Source: Hathewaya histolytica (GTDB lineage: Bacteria; Bacillota; Clostridia; Clostridiales; Clostridiaceae). From it: a stretch of 64,000 bases of DNA. Shown here one piece after another: positions 1 through 9,167 of the stretch (position 1 is its first letter; each line of letters begins with the position of its first letter). The position numbers and the translations under genes are program-made. The notes under the pieces are model-generated. The model was not told the DNA's origin. It made no database searches and saw only the letters and a program-made list of their open reading frames with translations. Location of the stretch: positions 186,001 through 250,000 of the forward strand of contig NZ_LR590481.1 in NCBI RefSeq assembly GCF_901482605.1, given 5' to 3'.

Positions 1-737
1 AAAACAAAAAAAGTATCGGCGTAGATGATATAAGAATTTTAAATGAAGAGATTAATAAAAAACCTTATGAAGGTAGTAATAAAGTTATAATAGTATATAG
101 TGCGGATAAAATGACTATACAGGCTCAGAATGCTTTTTTAAAAACTATAGAAGAGCCACCTTATGGTATACATATTTTTTTGTTGTGTGAAAGTTTAAAT
201 TCTATACTAGAAACTATAAAATCAAGATGTCAAATACATAAATTAAAACCGTTAAACCAAGATGAAATGTTATACTTTTTAAAAGAAAAATATGGGCATT
301 TAAATGAAGGTGAAATCAAAGTATTAGTGGCTTTTAGTGATGGAATACCTGGCAAAGCAGAAACTTTAGTCTATGATGAGACTTTTAAAGAAATGAGAAA
401 TACCACAATAGAATTTTTAAAAGATTTAAGGAAGAGTAATATAGAATTCTTAAATTATGAGTCTACTTTTATAAAATATAAAGATAAAAAAGATGAGTTT
501 TTCCAATGTTTTTTAAGTTTTTTAAGGGATTCTATAATATATAAAGAGACGGCAAATAAAAACATTTTAATTAATCAAGATAAAATTAAGGATATAGAGA
601 AGATATGTAGTGTATTTTCATTTTCACAGTTAAATGATATTATAAAGATAATTAGTGAAAGCAGAGATAATTTAGAAAAAAACCTCAACCCAACACTAGT
701 TTTTAGTACAATGCTACTTAAGATACAGGAGGTATAG
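1..737 (+). CDS. holB: DNA polymerase III subunit delta' (partial, 5' end outside window)
   Basis: The reading frame is open from base 3, so the gene begins upstream of the window and the first in-frame ATG at 111 is internal. The visible part carries the delta'-type motif NAFLKTIEEPP, which follows the ATPase core in clamp-loader subunits, and then a helical C-terminal region. Delta' is a structural subunit of the clamp loader that opens and places the beta clamp on DNA. The stop codon is one base before the ricT start and the ricT ribosome binding site AGGAGG lies inside the end of this gene, so the two are cotranscribed. holB followed by ricT is the order seen in B. subtilis, which supports the assignment. 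I cannot judge the Walker A region because it is outside the window. Confidence 0.92.
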   Translation, partial: NKKSIGVDDIRILNEEINKKPYEGSNKVIIVYSADKMTIQAQNAFLKTIEEPPYGIHIFLLCESLNSILETIKSRCQIHKLKPLNQDEMLYFLKEKYGHLNEGEIKVLVAFSDGIPGKAETLVYDETFKEMRNTTIEFLKDLRKSNIEFLNYESTFIKYKDKKDEFFQCFLSFLRDSIIYKETANKNILINQDKIKDIEKICSVFSFSQLNDIIKIISESRDNLEKNLNPTLVFSTMLLKIQEV

Positions 738-738
738 A

Positions 739-1683
739 ATGGTCAAAGTAATAGGAATAAGGTTTAAAAAAGCGGGTAAAATATATTATTTTAATCCTAG
801 AAATGTAGATATAAAACAGGGTGACTTTGCTATTGTAGAAACAGCCAGAGGTATAGAATTTGGTGAATGTGTAGTGGGTCTAAAAGAAGTCAGGGAAGAA
901 GATCTTATAGCATCACTTAAAGATGTAATAAGAAAAGCCACAGATGAAGATATTGAAAAACATAAATTAAATAAATCAAGAGAAGAAGAAGCTCTAAAGA
1001 TATGTGAGGAAAAGGTATCTAAACATAGTCTTAATATGAAACTTATAGATGTAGAATATACATTTGATAATAATAAAATAATTTTTTATTTTACAGCAGA
1101 AGGAAGAGTAGATTTTAGAGAACTTGTAAAAGATCTTGCAAGCATATTTAAAACAAGAATTGAGTTAAGGCAAATAGGTGTAAGAGATGAAGCTAAGATG
1201 ATAGGTGGACTAGGACCATGTGGAAGACCATTATGCTGTTCTACTTTCCTTGGTGAATTTGCACCAGTATCAATAAAAATGGCAAAAGATCAAAATCTTT
1301 CACTTAATCCCTCAAAAATATCTGGCATATGTGGAAGATTAATGTGTTGTCTTACATATGAAGAAGAGGTTTATAGAAAAACAAGAGAAAAGATGCCTAA
1401 TGTTGGTTCTATAGTTAGAACTCCTTTTGGAGAAGCAGAAGTTATAGATAATAATATCGTAAAAGAGTTTGTTAAGATAAAAGTTAAAATAGATGATGAA
1501 GATACAATTCAAGAGGTCAAAATAAGTGATCTTGAACTTGTGTCAGGTGGATATATGTCAGATGAAAATGATGATGTAATTAGGCTTGAAATACAGGATG
1601 AAGAAGAAAGTAAGATGTTAGGTAATATCCTTCAAGAAGAAAAGTCAAAAGTTAAAGTAAAAGAGGTATTCAAGGAAAATTAG
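739..1683 (+). CDS. ricT: RicT/YaaT, PSP1-domain regulatory iron-sulfur protein
   Basis: 314 residues, the normal length for the family. The PSP1 domain contains the conserved cysteine groups GPCGRPLCC (C161, C166, C167) and GICGRLMCC (C198, C203, C204). In B. subtilis RicT works with RicA and RicF in a complex that carries iron-sulfur clusters, is needed for RNase Y-dependent mRNA maturation, and affects sporulation and competence; whether all of this holds here is inference. The C-terminal ~40 residues are acidic and probably disordered. AGGAGG is placed 6 bases before the ATG, inside the end of holB. The position directly after holB is the conserved one. Confidence 0.93.
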   Translation: MVKVIGIRFKKAGKIYYFNPRNVDIKQGDFAIVETARGIEFGECVVGLKEVREEDLIASLKDVIRKATDEDIEKHKLNKSREEEALKICEEKVSKHSLNMKLIDVEYTFDNNKIIFYFTAEGRVDFRELVKDLASIFKTRIELRQIGVRDEAKMIGGLGPCGRPLCCSTFLGEFAPVSIKMAKDQNLSLNPSKISGICGRLMCCLTYEEEVYRKTREKMPNVGSIVRTPFGEAEVIDNNIVKEFVKIKVKIDDEDTIQEVKISDLELVSGGYMSDENDDVIRLEIQDEEESKMLGNILQEEKSKVKVKEVFKEN

Positions 1684-1696
1684 GAGGATAAATAAT

Positions 1697-1909
1697 ATGA
1701 GGGCCTTAATTAAGGTAAGGGACATAAATTCATCCAAAGATATAAATAATATAAGGAATGCTATAACAAGTAATGAAGGTATAATAGCATGCCAAATTTC
1801 TAAAAAAAAAGAAGAAATAGAAGTTATATATGATCAATATTTTTTAGATATAGATACAATTATAGAATCTATTGAAAATATAGGATATACAGTTTTAGAA
1901 TGTAGATAA
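1697..1909 (+). CDS. Small HMA-like (ferredoxin-fold) protein, function unknown
   Basis: 70 residues with a good TAGGAGG site and only a 13-base gap after ricT, so probably the third gene of that operon. The sequence has a beta-alpha-beta pattern ending in DIDTIIESIENIGYTV, which resembles the second half of heavy-metal-associated domains, but there is no CxxC metal motif. It may be a degenerate HMA/ACT-like fold. I do not recognise a specific function. B. subtilis has yabA at this place; this protein is much too short and does not look like YabA. Confidence 0.7.
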   Translation: MRALIKVRDINSSKDINNIRNAITSNEGIIACQISKKKEEIEVIYDQYFLDIDTIIESIENIGYTVLECR

Positions 1910-2001
1910 TATAAATTTATAAAAGTATTTTGTTCTTCTCCTTTTTTTAATTTAATGTGTATATTCTTTCATTAAAGGATAAAACATTATAGGATATAGA
2001 A

Positions 2002-2027
2002 ATTACTTAAAGTAAATAATAAGTAAT
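2002..2027 (+). promoter_or_regulatory. Short dyad upstream of the YkuS-family gene
   Basis: ATTACTT (2002-2008) and AAGTAAT (2021-2027) form a perfect 7-bp inverted repeat with a 12-base spacer, 32 bases before the next start codon. It could be an operator or a 5' leader hairpin. Too short to assign. Confidence 0.25.
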
Positions 2028-2058
2028 GAAAATAACATATTGAAAGGAGAAATAATAA

Positions 2059-2328
2059 ATGAAAAAGGTAGCGATAGAAAAGGGATTATCTACAGTTAAG
2101 AATTACTTAGAAAATCAAGGGTATAAAGTAAAAGAATTTGATGATAGAAAGAAAACAGCTAAAAACTTTTTAAATAAATTTGAAGCAGTAGTAGTTAAGG
2201 GTGAAAATAATAATTCTATGGGAGTTCAAGATACTATAACAGATTCAAGTATTATAAACTCAAATGGAATGACACCAGAAGAGATAGAAAGACAAATAGA
2301 ATCAATGGATAATCACACATTAAGCTAG
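2059..2328 (+). CDS. YkuS-family (UPF0180) protein
   Basis: 89 residues. The N-terminus KKVAIEKGLSTVKNYLENQGY and the following FEAVVVKGENNNSMGVQDT match the pattern of the short YkuS/UPF0180 proteins of Bacillota, in which the first half has the repeated 'G-L-x-x-V-K-x-x-L-x-x-x-G' pattern. A C-terminal tail after residue 70 is acidic and Glu/Ile rich. Ribosome binding site GAAAGGAG lies 9 bases before the ATG. Function of the family is unknown. It has its own 150-bp upstream region and a terminator at 2416, so it is probably a single-gene unit. Confidence 0.75.
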   Translation: MKKVAIEKGLSTVKNYLENQGYKVKEFDDRKKTAKNFLNKFEAVVVKGENNNSMGVQDTITDSSIINSNGMTPEEIERQIESMDNHTLS

Positions 2329-2415
2329 TAGTTAATAATTTTAAAATTTAAAAATCTATAAATTAAAATAGATAAATAAATATAAAAATTAGAACTAGTG
2401 ATTGAAATATATAGA

Positions 2416-2460
2416 GGGCTAAACCTAAGTTATATACTTATGTTTAGTCCTTTAATTTTA
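2416..2460 (+). terminator. Rho-independent terminator
   Basis: Hairpin with 15-base arms (GGGCTAAACCTAAGT / ACTTATGTTTAGTCC, one mismatch and one wobble) followed by a T-rich run. Ends the YkuS-family gene. Confidence 0.8.
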
Positions 2461-2590
2461 TAAAAAAATACTAGAATAAAAATAAATATTTAAAATTTAA
2501 CCAATTTGGGTATAAAAAATCTATAAATGGAAAAAATTCTAATGTAAAACAAATTAATTACATACCTACTTTGAGAGGAGAGGGTTAGAA

Positions 2591-3424
2591 GTGAGAAGAA
2601 ATAAAGGTATAGTATTAGTTAGCACGACAGTAGTTGTATTATTAGGACTTTTTCTAGGATTAAAGTTTATAAATAAACCTAAGAATGAGGTTGGAACTAA
2701 TGTTAAAAATACAGAGGTAGCTAAAGCAAATGAAGAAAAAGAAGAAAAGAAGGATAATTTTTTATCGCAAAGTTTAAGGGAAGAAAAAGAACGTAAAGAA
2801 AAAGAAGAGAAAGATACTATAAAAGATGATACTAAGGAAGAAAAAGATACTAAAGAAACAAGTTCTGAAAAGGACAAAGAAAATAAGGATAGTAAGGAAA
2901 CAAATTCTGAAAAAGAAGATGAAAAGAAAGAAGAATCAAAAACAACTAGTGGAAATAAAGTTGAAGTTTATGATGATAAGTATGTAGTTAAAAAAGGTGA
3001 TACATTATTTAGTATAGCTAAAGAGTACTTTGAGAATGAGAGCATAAATGAAGCTATGCAATTAATACAAAAAATAAATAAAATGGAGAATGCCGGGGTA
3101 TTAAGAGAAGGCGATAAATTGTTAATACCAACAGAAGATAATATTAAAAATGAAAAAGATGATAAAACTAAAGAAAAAGAAGAGGATAAAAAGACAAATT
3201 CTAATACAAAAGAAGATAAGAAGGAAGATAAAAAGGAAACATCACAATCTAAAGGAAATACTTATACAGTAAAAAAAGGTGATACATTAATAGATATAGC
3301 TAATAATCACATGAAGTGGTGTAAAGGTGACGAGGCTGTTAAATTATTAATGAAAAATAATAACTTAAAAAGTGCAACAGATTTAAAGGCAGATCAAAAA
3401 ATATATATACCTACTGAAAAATAA
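2591..3424 (+). CDS. Membrane-anchored protein with two LysM domains
   Basis: 277 residues from a GTG start preceded by GAGAGGAGAGGG. Residues about 6-26 form one membrane segment with a short basic N-terminus. Residues about 35-130 are an extremely Lys/Glu-rich low-complexity linker. Two LysM peptidoglycan-binding modules follow, each starting with the hallmark VKKGDTL (about residues 132-182 and 226-276), separated by a second Lys/Asp/Glu linker. LysM domains bind N-acetylglucosamine chains in peptidoglycan or spore cortex. There is no catalytic domain, so it is a cell-wall-bound structural or adaptor protein, possibly spore-related. The large minus-strand frame over its first half is a shadow of the low-complexity linker. 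Confidence 0.85.
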   Translation: MRRNKGIVLVSTTVVVLLGLFLGLKFINKPKNEVGTNVKNTEVAKANEEKEEKKDNFLSQSLREEKERKEKEEKDTIKDDTKEEKDTKETSSEKDKENKDSKETNSEKEDEKKEESKTTSGNKVEVYDDKYVVKKGDTLFSIAKEYFENESINEAMQLIQKINKMENAGVLREGDKLLIPTEDNIKNEKDDKTKEKEEDKKTNSNTKEDKKEDKKETSQSKGNTYTVKKGDTLIDIANNHMKWCKGDEAVKLLMKNNNLKSATDLKADQKIYIPTEK

Positions 3425-3448
3425 GTATATAAGTAAGTTGTTAAAAAT

Positions 3449-3496
3449 ATTTAATAAGTCAATACATTAACTATTGTATTATTGGATTTATTAAAT
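3449..3496 (+). terminator. Hairpin after the LysM gene
   Basis: Long A+T hairpin: ATTTAATAA pairs with TTATTAAAT, and AATACA with TGTATT, around the loop TTAACTA. It lies 25 bases after the LysM stop. It has little T tract, so termination efficiency is uncertain. Confidence 0.45.
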
Positions 3497-3604
3497 ATGA
3501 ATATAAAATCACACGAATGAATAAGTTTTTTTAAATTAATAAACTAAAGATGATTTCATAGTTAACCCCTAAAGTGTAATAATCCATTTTGCCCCTTTAA
3601 TAGG

Positions 3605-3635
3605 ATGCCCCTTAAATTTTAATATTAAGGGGCAT
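3605..3635. terminator. Inverted repeat ATGCCCCTTAA/TTAAGGGGCAT
   Basis: Perfect 11-bp arms with a 9-base loop in the 309-bp gap between the LysM gene and the convergent Cys-rich gene. The C4/G4 core makes it the most stable structure of the gap. Probably the main terminator for plus-strand transcription, although the following T content is low. Confidence 0.5.
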
Positions 3636-3660
3636 TAGTACATTTATATATTTTATATAT

Positions 3661-3693
3661 TAAAATAAAAAAATCTGCTGACAAAGCCAGCAG
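3661..3693 (-). terminator. Rho-independent terminator (minus strand)
   Basis: On the minus strand CTGCTGGC-TTTG-TCAGCAG is followed by ATTTTTTTATTTTA, a classic terminator. It ends the fbp/Cys-rich transcription unit. Confidence 0.85.
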
Positions 3694-3733
3694 GTAAAAT
3701 AATTGGGTATTTGGGTATTCTCTATAGTATATA

Positions 3734-3997
3734 TTATTTATTTTTTGCTGATAAGTCAGCAATTTCTTTCCATTTTGACATGATATATTCATATCCATTT
3801 TTAGAGTGTGGTATTAAACAGTTTGTACAATTCTTAACACCACTCTCTGTATATGTGAAATTACCACCACACTTAGAACCTAAAGTATATAGTGGACAGT
3901 AACAAAACAAGCAATTAAAATCTTTGTCATCTTTTACTTTATGACAAGGAAAGTATTCGCAATTCTTATGTTGGAAAAACTTATAGTTTTCACTCAT
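3734..3997 (-). CDS. Cysteine-rich small-domain protein
   Basis: 87 residues with nine cysteines in the pattern CEYFPCH...CLFCYCPLY...CGG...CTNCLIPH. This matches the clostridial 'cysteine-rich small domain' family (Pfam PF04071), thought to bind metal; no reaction is known. The ATG is preceded by GGGGGCTTATATACC on the minus strand, a strong G-rich site. It lies 41 bases after fbp on the same strand and ends at a strong terminator, so it is probably cotranscribed with fbp. Confidence 0.8.
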   Translation of the reverse strand: MSENYKFFQHKNCEYFPCHKVKDDKDFNCLFCYCPLYTLGSKCGGNFTYTESGVKNCTNCLIPHSKNGYEYIMSKWKEIADLSAKNK

Positions 3998-4038
3998 GGT
4001 ATATAAGCCCCCTTTAATAAAGTTACTTATAGTATAGA

Positions 4039-6024
4039 TTATTCGGTTTCTTTAATCAATCCCTTTCTATAAGCACAAAGTAGCATCATGATATCTTCTA
4101 TTTGTTGTTCCAATTCCTTTCCTTTATCAGTATCTGAAACTCTTTTTCTTTTTAAGTTAGCTTCCAATACAATAGTAGAAGATAAGATATCTTTTTCTTC
4201 CTCTATTGCTTTTTGGATGGATTCAAAAGGTTCATGAGAAACTAATATAAGTCCATATGAGTTATATATAAGAGTATAACCAGCTATACCAGTTTCAGGT
4301 TGATAAGCTTTTGAGAAACCACCATCAATAACTAATAGTTTGCCATTTGCCTTTATAGGACTTTCACCTTTTTTTGTTTTAACAGGTACATGTCCATTTA
4401 TAATGTGAGAATCTTTTGGATCAAGGTCAAATTCTCTTAAAATGTTGTTGCATACATCTTCGTCATCTCTTAGCAAGAAAAATGAGTTTTTTACTTCTTT
4501 ATGAGTTTCTTTTTCTTTAACAAAATATCTTTCAAATGTTGTCATCTTATCCTTTCCAAATAAAGGAGAATTTTCACCACACCATAGATACCACATTGTA
4601 TCTAATCCATAGAGATTTTTTATTGGGTCTTTTTTGTTAAAGTAGGCTTCTCTTGCAAGCCTGTCACATCTATCTAGAAGAGCTCGTCCTTTATAAATCT
4701 TTCCATTAACTTTTACCTCTTTAAATGAACCATCTTTGTTTAAAGGAATACAACTATGGAATAAGAGGTTTGAATTAAAACTTAAGTAAAGGCTACCTTT
4801 TGAATATAAAAAACTAATATGTTTTTGTAGCTTTTCACTATTATTAAAATAAAATCTAAATTTATTTACAACTTCAATTTCTTCCTCTGTAAGTTTATAA
4901 GGATCTTTAGGATCAATAGTAGGGAAATTGGTATCTACTAAATCATATGTTTTACCATATAACTCTATAGTACCTTTTTCATAGTCTATTTTATCTAATA
5001 GAAGTCTATGATCCATTTTGTAGTGAGGTCTTCTTTTTATTATTTCAGCTTCAAGTTTAAATTGTATAACACTTATAGCTTTATGCATTTGAGAAATTAA
5101 TCTAATATCTTTTTCTCTATATTCATCTTCATTCCCGCAAATTTTAGGAATAAAGGCACTGCAAGGATCATCCCCATAAACATCCATTCCAAAAGTTGCA
5201 AGAGGCAATAAGTTTATACCATAACCTTCTTCTAAGGTACTCAAATTTGCATATCTTGCAGCTATTCTAATTACATTAGCGATACAAGCATCCGAACCAG
5301 CAGCAGCCCCCATCCACAGAATATCATGATTACCCCATTGTATATCAACTGAATGATGCTTTATTAGAGCATCCATAATTATATGTGGACCAGGGCCTCT
5401 ATCATAAACATCTCCTAAAATATGAAGACTATCTACAACCAATCTTTTTATTAGTTTGCATAATGCAATTATGAATTCATCCGCTCTATCGATATAGATA
5501 ATTGTTTTTATAATTTGGTTGTAATACTCTTGTTTATTTTTTACATTTTCATGTTCATGTAAAAGTTCCTCAATAATATAAGTAAAGTCTTTTGGAAGAG
5601 CTTTTCGAACTTTTGACCTAGTGTATTTTGAACATACATTACGACAAATTTCAATTAACTGATATAAAGTAATTTTATAAAATTCATCCATCTCAACTTC
5701 GGAATTTTTCATAATTTGAATTTTTTGCTCAGGATAATATATTAAGGTTGCAAGAGTTTTTTTCTCACTTTCCCTTAAAGAGTTGCCAAATATATCATTT
5801 ATCTTTCTTTTTATAACTCCTGAAGCATTTCTAAGAACATGGGTAAAAGCCTCATATTCCCCATGAATATCAGTTAAAAAGTGTTCAGTACCCTTTGGAA
5901 GATTTAATATAGCCTGTAGGTTTATTATTTCAGTACAAGCAGAAGCTATATTAGGATACTGCTCTGATAAAAGTTTTAGATATTTCAAATTTTTTTCCAA
6001 AGTACATAGGCTAATTTCTTCCAT
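4039..6024 (-). CDS. fbp: Class III fructose-1,6-bisphosphatase
   Basis: 661 residues, the usual size for the Firmicutes class III enzyme, which removes the 1-phosphate of fructose 1,6-bisphosphate in gluconeogenesis and is unrelated to class I/II. Metallophosphatase motifs are present: TDIHGEYE (D52, H54), GDVYDRG (204-210), GNHD (231-234) and a late NGHVPVK. I chose the ATG at 6024, not the upstream one at 6060, because GAGGAG sits 8 bases before 6024 and a good promoter on this strand (TTGATA-17-TATTAT at 6093-6065) would start transcription at about 6058, after the longer start. Followed by the Cys-rich gene. Confidence 0.95.
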   Translation of the reverse strand: MEEISLCTLEKNLKYLKLLSEQYPNIASACTEIINLQAILNLPKGTEHFLTDIHGEYEAFTHVLRNASGVIKRKINDIFGNSLRESEKKTLATLIYYPEQKIQIMKNSEVEMDEFYKITLYQLIEICRNVCSKYTRSKVRKALPKDFTYIIEELLHEHENVKNKQEYYNQIIKTIIYIDRADEFIIALCKLIKRLVVDSLHILGDVYDRGPGPHIIMDALIKHHSVDIQWGNHDILWMGAAAGSDACIANVIRIAARYANLSTLEEGYGINLLPLATFGMDVYGDDPCSAFIPKICGNEDEYREKDIRLISQMHKAISVIQFKLEAEIIKRRPHYKMDHRLLLDKIDYEKGTIELYGKTYDLVDTNFPTIDPKDPYKLTEEEIEVVNKFRFYFNNSEKLQKHISFLYSKGSLYLSFNSNLLFHSCIPLNKDGSFKEVKVNGKIYKGRALLDRCDRLAREAYFNKKDPIKNLYGLDTMWYLWCGENSPLFGKDKMTTFERYFVKEKETHKEVKNSFFLLRDDEDVCNNILREFDLDPKDSHIINGHVPVKTKKGESPIKANGKLLVIDGGFSKAYQPETGIAGYTLIYNSYGLILVSHEPFESIQKAIEEEKDILSSTIVLEANLKRKRVSDTDKGKELEQQIEDIMMLLCAYRKGLIKETE

Positions 6025-6552
6025 AACATACTCTCCTCTTATATTAATAAGTGACAACAAAAATATAATATCATATATGTTATACTATATCAATAATATT
6101 TTGAAAATAGTCTAACATATAAAAAATATTAATATATTTATAATATATTAATATGAATGAAAGAAGAATAATTTACAACTTTTTTAATATACACACAAGA
6201 AATTATATATAAAAAAAGTATAACATATAAAATAAGAAAAATTTTTTTAGGAAATATAATAAAAAATGAATATATTTTTATGTAGTGGTTATAATTACTA
6301 TTGTAAGAGATACATTATATAAACCCCTTATAATCCCTCAATCCCTTATAATTTAATATGCACCTAAAAAGGGTCCCCCTACTTAAAAATCTTTTTAGGT
6401 GCATGAGTATCCCCCATAACTAAATATTTTAAACTCCCCTAGAACCTTTTATAGATACTATAAAAGGTTCTTTACTTTATATTAAAAGGTAGTTAAAAAT
6501 AGACCTTTCTAAAAAAAACAATTAAAGTTTGTCTTATTATAATGTTTATATT
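6025..6552. other. Intergenic region between fbp and feoB with two long perfect inverted repeats
   Basis: Both flanking genes are on the minus strand, so this gap must hold the feo terminator and the fbp promoter (6093-6065). It contains a perfect 14-bp inverted repeat 6358-6371/6391-6404 (ATGCACCTAAAAAG core, 19-base loop) and a second perfect 14-bp hairpin 6441-6454/6458-6471 (AGAACCTTTTATAG, 3-base loop). A weaker AAAGGT/ACCTTT hairpin lies at about 6485-6508, close to the feoB stop. None has a long T run on the minus strand. No open reading frame of interest seen. Confidence 0.6.
6065..6093 (-). promoter_or_regulatory. Sigma-A-type promoter of fbp
   Basis: Minus strand: TTGATA (6093-6088), 17-base spacer, TATTAT (6070-6065). 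Predicted leader of about 34 bases before the fbp ATG at 6024. Confidence 0.6.
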
Positions 6553-7962
6553 TTATAATACAAATTTTAAAAGGTTATAGCATTGGTTAGTTAGAAAACA
6601 TACCATTATAGCTATAGCAGTAGGCATTAATATAGAAAAAAGTGTCCATTTTGAACTACCAGTTTCTTTTTTAATAGTTAATACCGTAGTAGCACAAGGA
6701 AAATGTAGTAGGGCAAATAACATGGTGTTTAGTGCTGTTATATGTGTCCAACCATTTTGAACTAGTATAGTTTTTAATTCGCTTAAACTATTGAAATCAA
6801 TCATAGCACCCTTTGACATATAAGCCATTATAAGTACAGGCAGAACTATTTCATTGGCAGGGAATCCTAATATAAAAGCCATTAATATAAATCCATCTAA
6901 TCCAATTAATTTTGCGAAAGGATTTAAAAATGATGCTACATGACCTACAATACTTAAATTACCTACATATATATTGCTAAGTAGATAAGTTATAATACCA
7001 GCGGGTGCAGCTATTACTATGGCTCTACCAAGAACAAATATAGTTCTATCTATTATAGATGTATATATTACTCTTCCTATTTGAGGCTTCCTATAAGGTG
7101 GAAGCTCTAAAGTAAAGGAGGAGGGAATTCCTTTTAATAAGGTCTTAGATAATATATAAGATACAAGTAATGTTATTAATATAGATAATATAATTAATCC
7201 CGTTATAATCAGGGCAGAAATGAAAGTTCCTGAACCTGCAAACAATTGTGATCCAAAGAATATAGATGATATTGCAATTAAAATTGGGAATCTTCCATTA
7301 CATGGTACAAAGTTATTTGTAAGTATGGCAATGAGTCTTTCTCTTGGGGATTCTATTATTCTGCAGGATATTACCCCAGCTGCATTACATCCAAATCCCA
7401 TACACATAGTTAAACATTGTTTACCGTGAGCACATGCTTTTTTAAATACGTGATCTAAATTAAAGCATACCCTTGGTAAATACCCTAAGTCTTCTAATAG
7501 CGTAAAGATAGGAAAGAATATAGCCATAGGTGGTAACATAACTGATATGACCCAAGCTAAGGTTCTATAAAGTCCTAATACTAAAATACCATGCAAAAAT
7601 GTTGGCATATTAATCTTCTGACATAGAGTTGTAATAGAGTGTTCAATTTCAAATAAGAAAGTTGCTAAAGCTTCAGAAGGATAGTTAGCACCTTCAATAG
7701 TAATCCATAATACAATGGAAAGAAGTAAAAACATTATAGGTATTCCAAAAGTCTTTGATGTAATAATATCGTCTATTTTCTTCTGAGAATCTATTTTATC
7801 TAAATCCGTTTCTACACAGTTAGAAAGTATTTCTTCTGCATTAGAGTAGATATCTTCTACTATATCCTCTCTAATCTCATTTTTATGATTTTCTCTAAAA
7901 CATTTAACTTCGTCAATAATATCATCAAACTTAAAATCTGGTTTATCCTTTAAAATATTCAA
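6553..7962 (-). CDS. feoB: FeoB membrane (Gate) domain as a separate protein
   Basis: 469 residues from a TTG start with AAGGAGG 6 bases upstream. After a ~65-residue soluble acidic start it has about nine membrane segments with the two Gate regions of FeoB (YLPRVCFNLDHVFKKACAHGK around 155-180 and the repeat near 340-380, FILGFPANEIVLP). FeoB moves Fe(II) across the inner membrane. Here the G-protein domain is in the preceding gene, 49 bases upstream, so FeoB is made from two polypeptides. The strong separate ribosome binding site argues against a recent frameshift or sequencing error. It ends the feo operon. Confidence 0.9.
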   Translation of the reverse strand: MNILKDKPDFKFDDIIDEVKCFRENHKNEIREDIVEDIYSNAEEILSNCVETDLDKIDSQKKIDDIITSKTFGIPIMFLLLSIVLWITIEGANYPSEALATFLFEIEHSITTLCQKINMPTFLHGILVLGLYRTLAWVISVMLPPMAIFFPIFTLLEDLGYLPRVCFNLDHVFKKACAHGKQCLTMCMGFGCNAAGVISCRIIESPRERLIAILTNNFVPCNGRFPILIAISSIFFGSQLFAGSGTFISALIITGLIILSILITLLVSYILSKTLLKGIPSSFTLELPPYRKPQIGRVIYTSIIDRTIFVLGRAIVIAAPAGIITYLLSNIYVGNLSIVGHVASFLNPFAKLIGLDGFILMAFILGFPANEIVLPVLIMAYMSKGAMIDFNSLSELKTILVQNGWTHITALNTMLFALLHFPCATTVLTIKKETGSSKWTLFSILMPTAIAIMVCFLTNQCYNLLKFVL

Positions 7963-8011
7963 AATAAGCCTCCTTTATATTAATTTCATGTACAAATAAT
8001 AAAAAGTTTAC

Positions 8012-8773
8012 TTAATAAATATTTATATCCGTATTTAAATATTTTGATATGGAATCTAATATTGATTTATCACCATCTAAAAGTCTTAAAGCTAACCAAT
8101 CAGTATTAATGTTGTTCCCAAAGATTTTTTTTAGTTTAGGCGATAATTCACATATCATATTAGTAATTTCACTTCTATACGCTATTTTTCTTGGAATAGG
8201 AAGTATGTTTCCTAGGGATACGTCATAAATTTTTTCTTTTAGATTATCCATCCCTTTATTACTCCTGGCCACTGAAGGAACTATGGGCACACCTAGTCTT
8301 TCTTCAAGTGATGTAACATCTATCTTTATGTTCTTCTTTTTTGCCTCGTCCATTAGATTAAGACATACTACAACTCTAGGTGTTATTTCCATGATTTGTA
8401 GTAAAAGATTAAAGTTTCGTTCGATACAAGTTGAATCTAAAACAACTACAGTAACATCAGGTCTCCCAAAGCATATAAAATCTCTTGCTACGATTTCTTC
8501 TATAGAGCTTGCAAGAAGAGAGTATGTTCCAGGTAGATCTACAACTATAAAGTTTTTATCTATAAAAGAATATTTACCTTGGGTATTAGTAACTGTTTTT
8601 CCAGGCCAGTTTCCAGTATGTTGATGTAATCCAGTAAGAGAATTAAAGACTGTGCTTTTTCCTGTATTAGGGTTACCAGCTAAGGCAACTACTAAATCGT
8701 CTTCACTACTTTTCTCCACATTAAATAAATCTTTTAGAGACTTTTTAGATGTTGATGAGTAAGTTAATCCCAT
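8012..8773 (-). CDS. feoB: FeoB G-protein domain as a separate protein
   Basis: 253 residues. GTPase motifs: G1 GNPNTGKST (33-41), G3 DLPG (79-82), G4 NLMDEAKK (about 139-146), G5-like SVARSNKG. The rest forms the helical GDI-like domain; there is no membrane segment. It overlaps feoA by 10 bases and is followed by the membrane half after 49 bases. In normal FeoB (about 700 residues) both parts are one chain; together these two make 722 residues, so nothing large is missing. Presumably it binds the membrane part and gates Fe(II) transport. Confidence 0.92.
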   Translation of the reverse strand: MGLTYSSTSKKSLKDLFNVEKSSEDDLVVALAGNPNTGKSTVFNSLTGLHQHTGNWPGKTVTNTQGKYSFIDKNFIVVDLPGTYSLLASSIEEIVARDFICFGRPDVTVVVLDSTCIERNFNLLLQIMEITPRVVVCLNLMDEAKKKNIKIDVTSLEERLGVPIVPSVARSNKGMDNLKEKIYDVSLGNILPIPRKIAYRSEITNMICELSPKLKKIFGNNINTDWLALRLLDGDKSILDSISKYLNTDINIY

Positions 8774-9009
8774 AAAATCACCTCTATATTACTTGATTCT
8801 TCACATCTTAAAGCTATGCAGGTATTTCTAATTAAAAATGCGGTAGGATCTCCCCAAGCACTTTTTCTTAAAACATGTATTATAGTATTTTCAACCATAC
8901 CTAGATCTAGTAATCTTTGTTTAGAGAGTCCTGTAGATGAAACTTTAATTATTTTAGCTTTTTTTCCTACAGGAACTTCACTAAGTTTTAGTACTTTAGT
9001 ACAATCCAT
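8764..9009 (-). CDS. feoA: FeoA, ferrous iron transport accessory protein
   Basis: 81 residues, SH3-like fold typical of FeoA, with LSEVPVGKKAKIIKV at the start, a central LLDLGM and a C-terminal IALRCEESSNIEV. FeoA acts with FeoB in Fe(II) uptake, probably on its G domain. Minus-strand site AGAGGTGAGG precedes the ATG. It is the first gene of the feo operon and reads divergently from the gene at 9168. I could not identify a Fur or DtxR site with confidence in the 158-bp divergent region. Confidence 0.92.
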   Translation of the reverse strand: MDCTKVLKLSEVPVGKKAKIIKVSSTGLSKQRLLDLGMVENTIIHVLRKSAWGDPTAFLIRNTCIALRCEESSNIEVILWD

Positions 9010-9167
9010 GTAACCTCACCTCTTTTGAACAGACTAAAAGTAATTTATGATTTATACTATGCGATGATACTAAAATGTGTCACAAAACATATTAATAAAA
9101 GTAATCACAAATTAGTAGATAAATTCATAATTTATATAGCGATAGAATTAAAATAAGGAGATTTAAT

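Noticed and set aside
2566-2877. Minus-strand 103-residue frame over the LysM gene
   Set aside because: Ser/Phe/Leu low-complexity product that mirrors the Lys/Glu linker of the true plus-strand gene; no ribosome binding site.
9010-9167. Fur or DtxR box between feoA and the gene at 9168
   Set aside because: Several A+T-rich partial dyads exist but none matches a known 19-bp consensus well enough.
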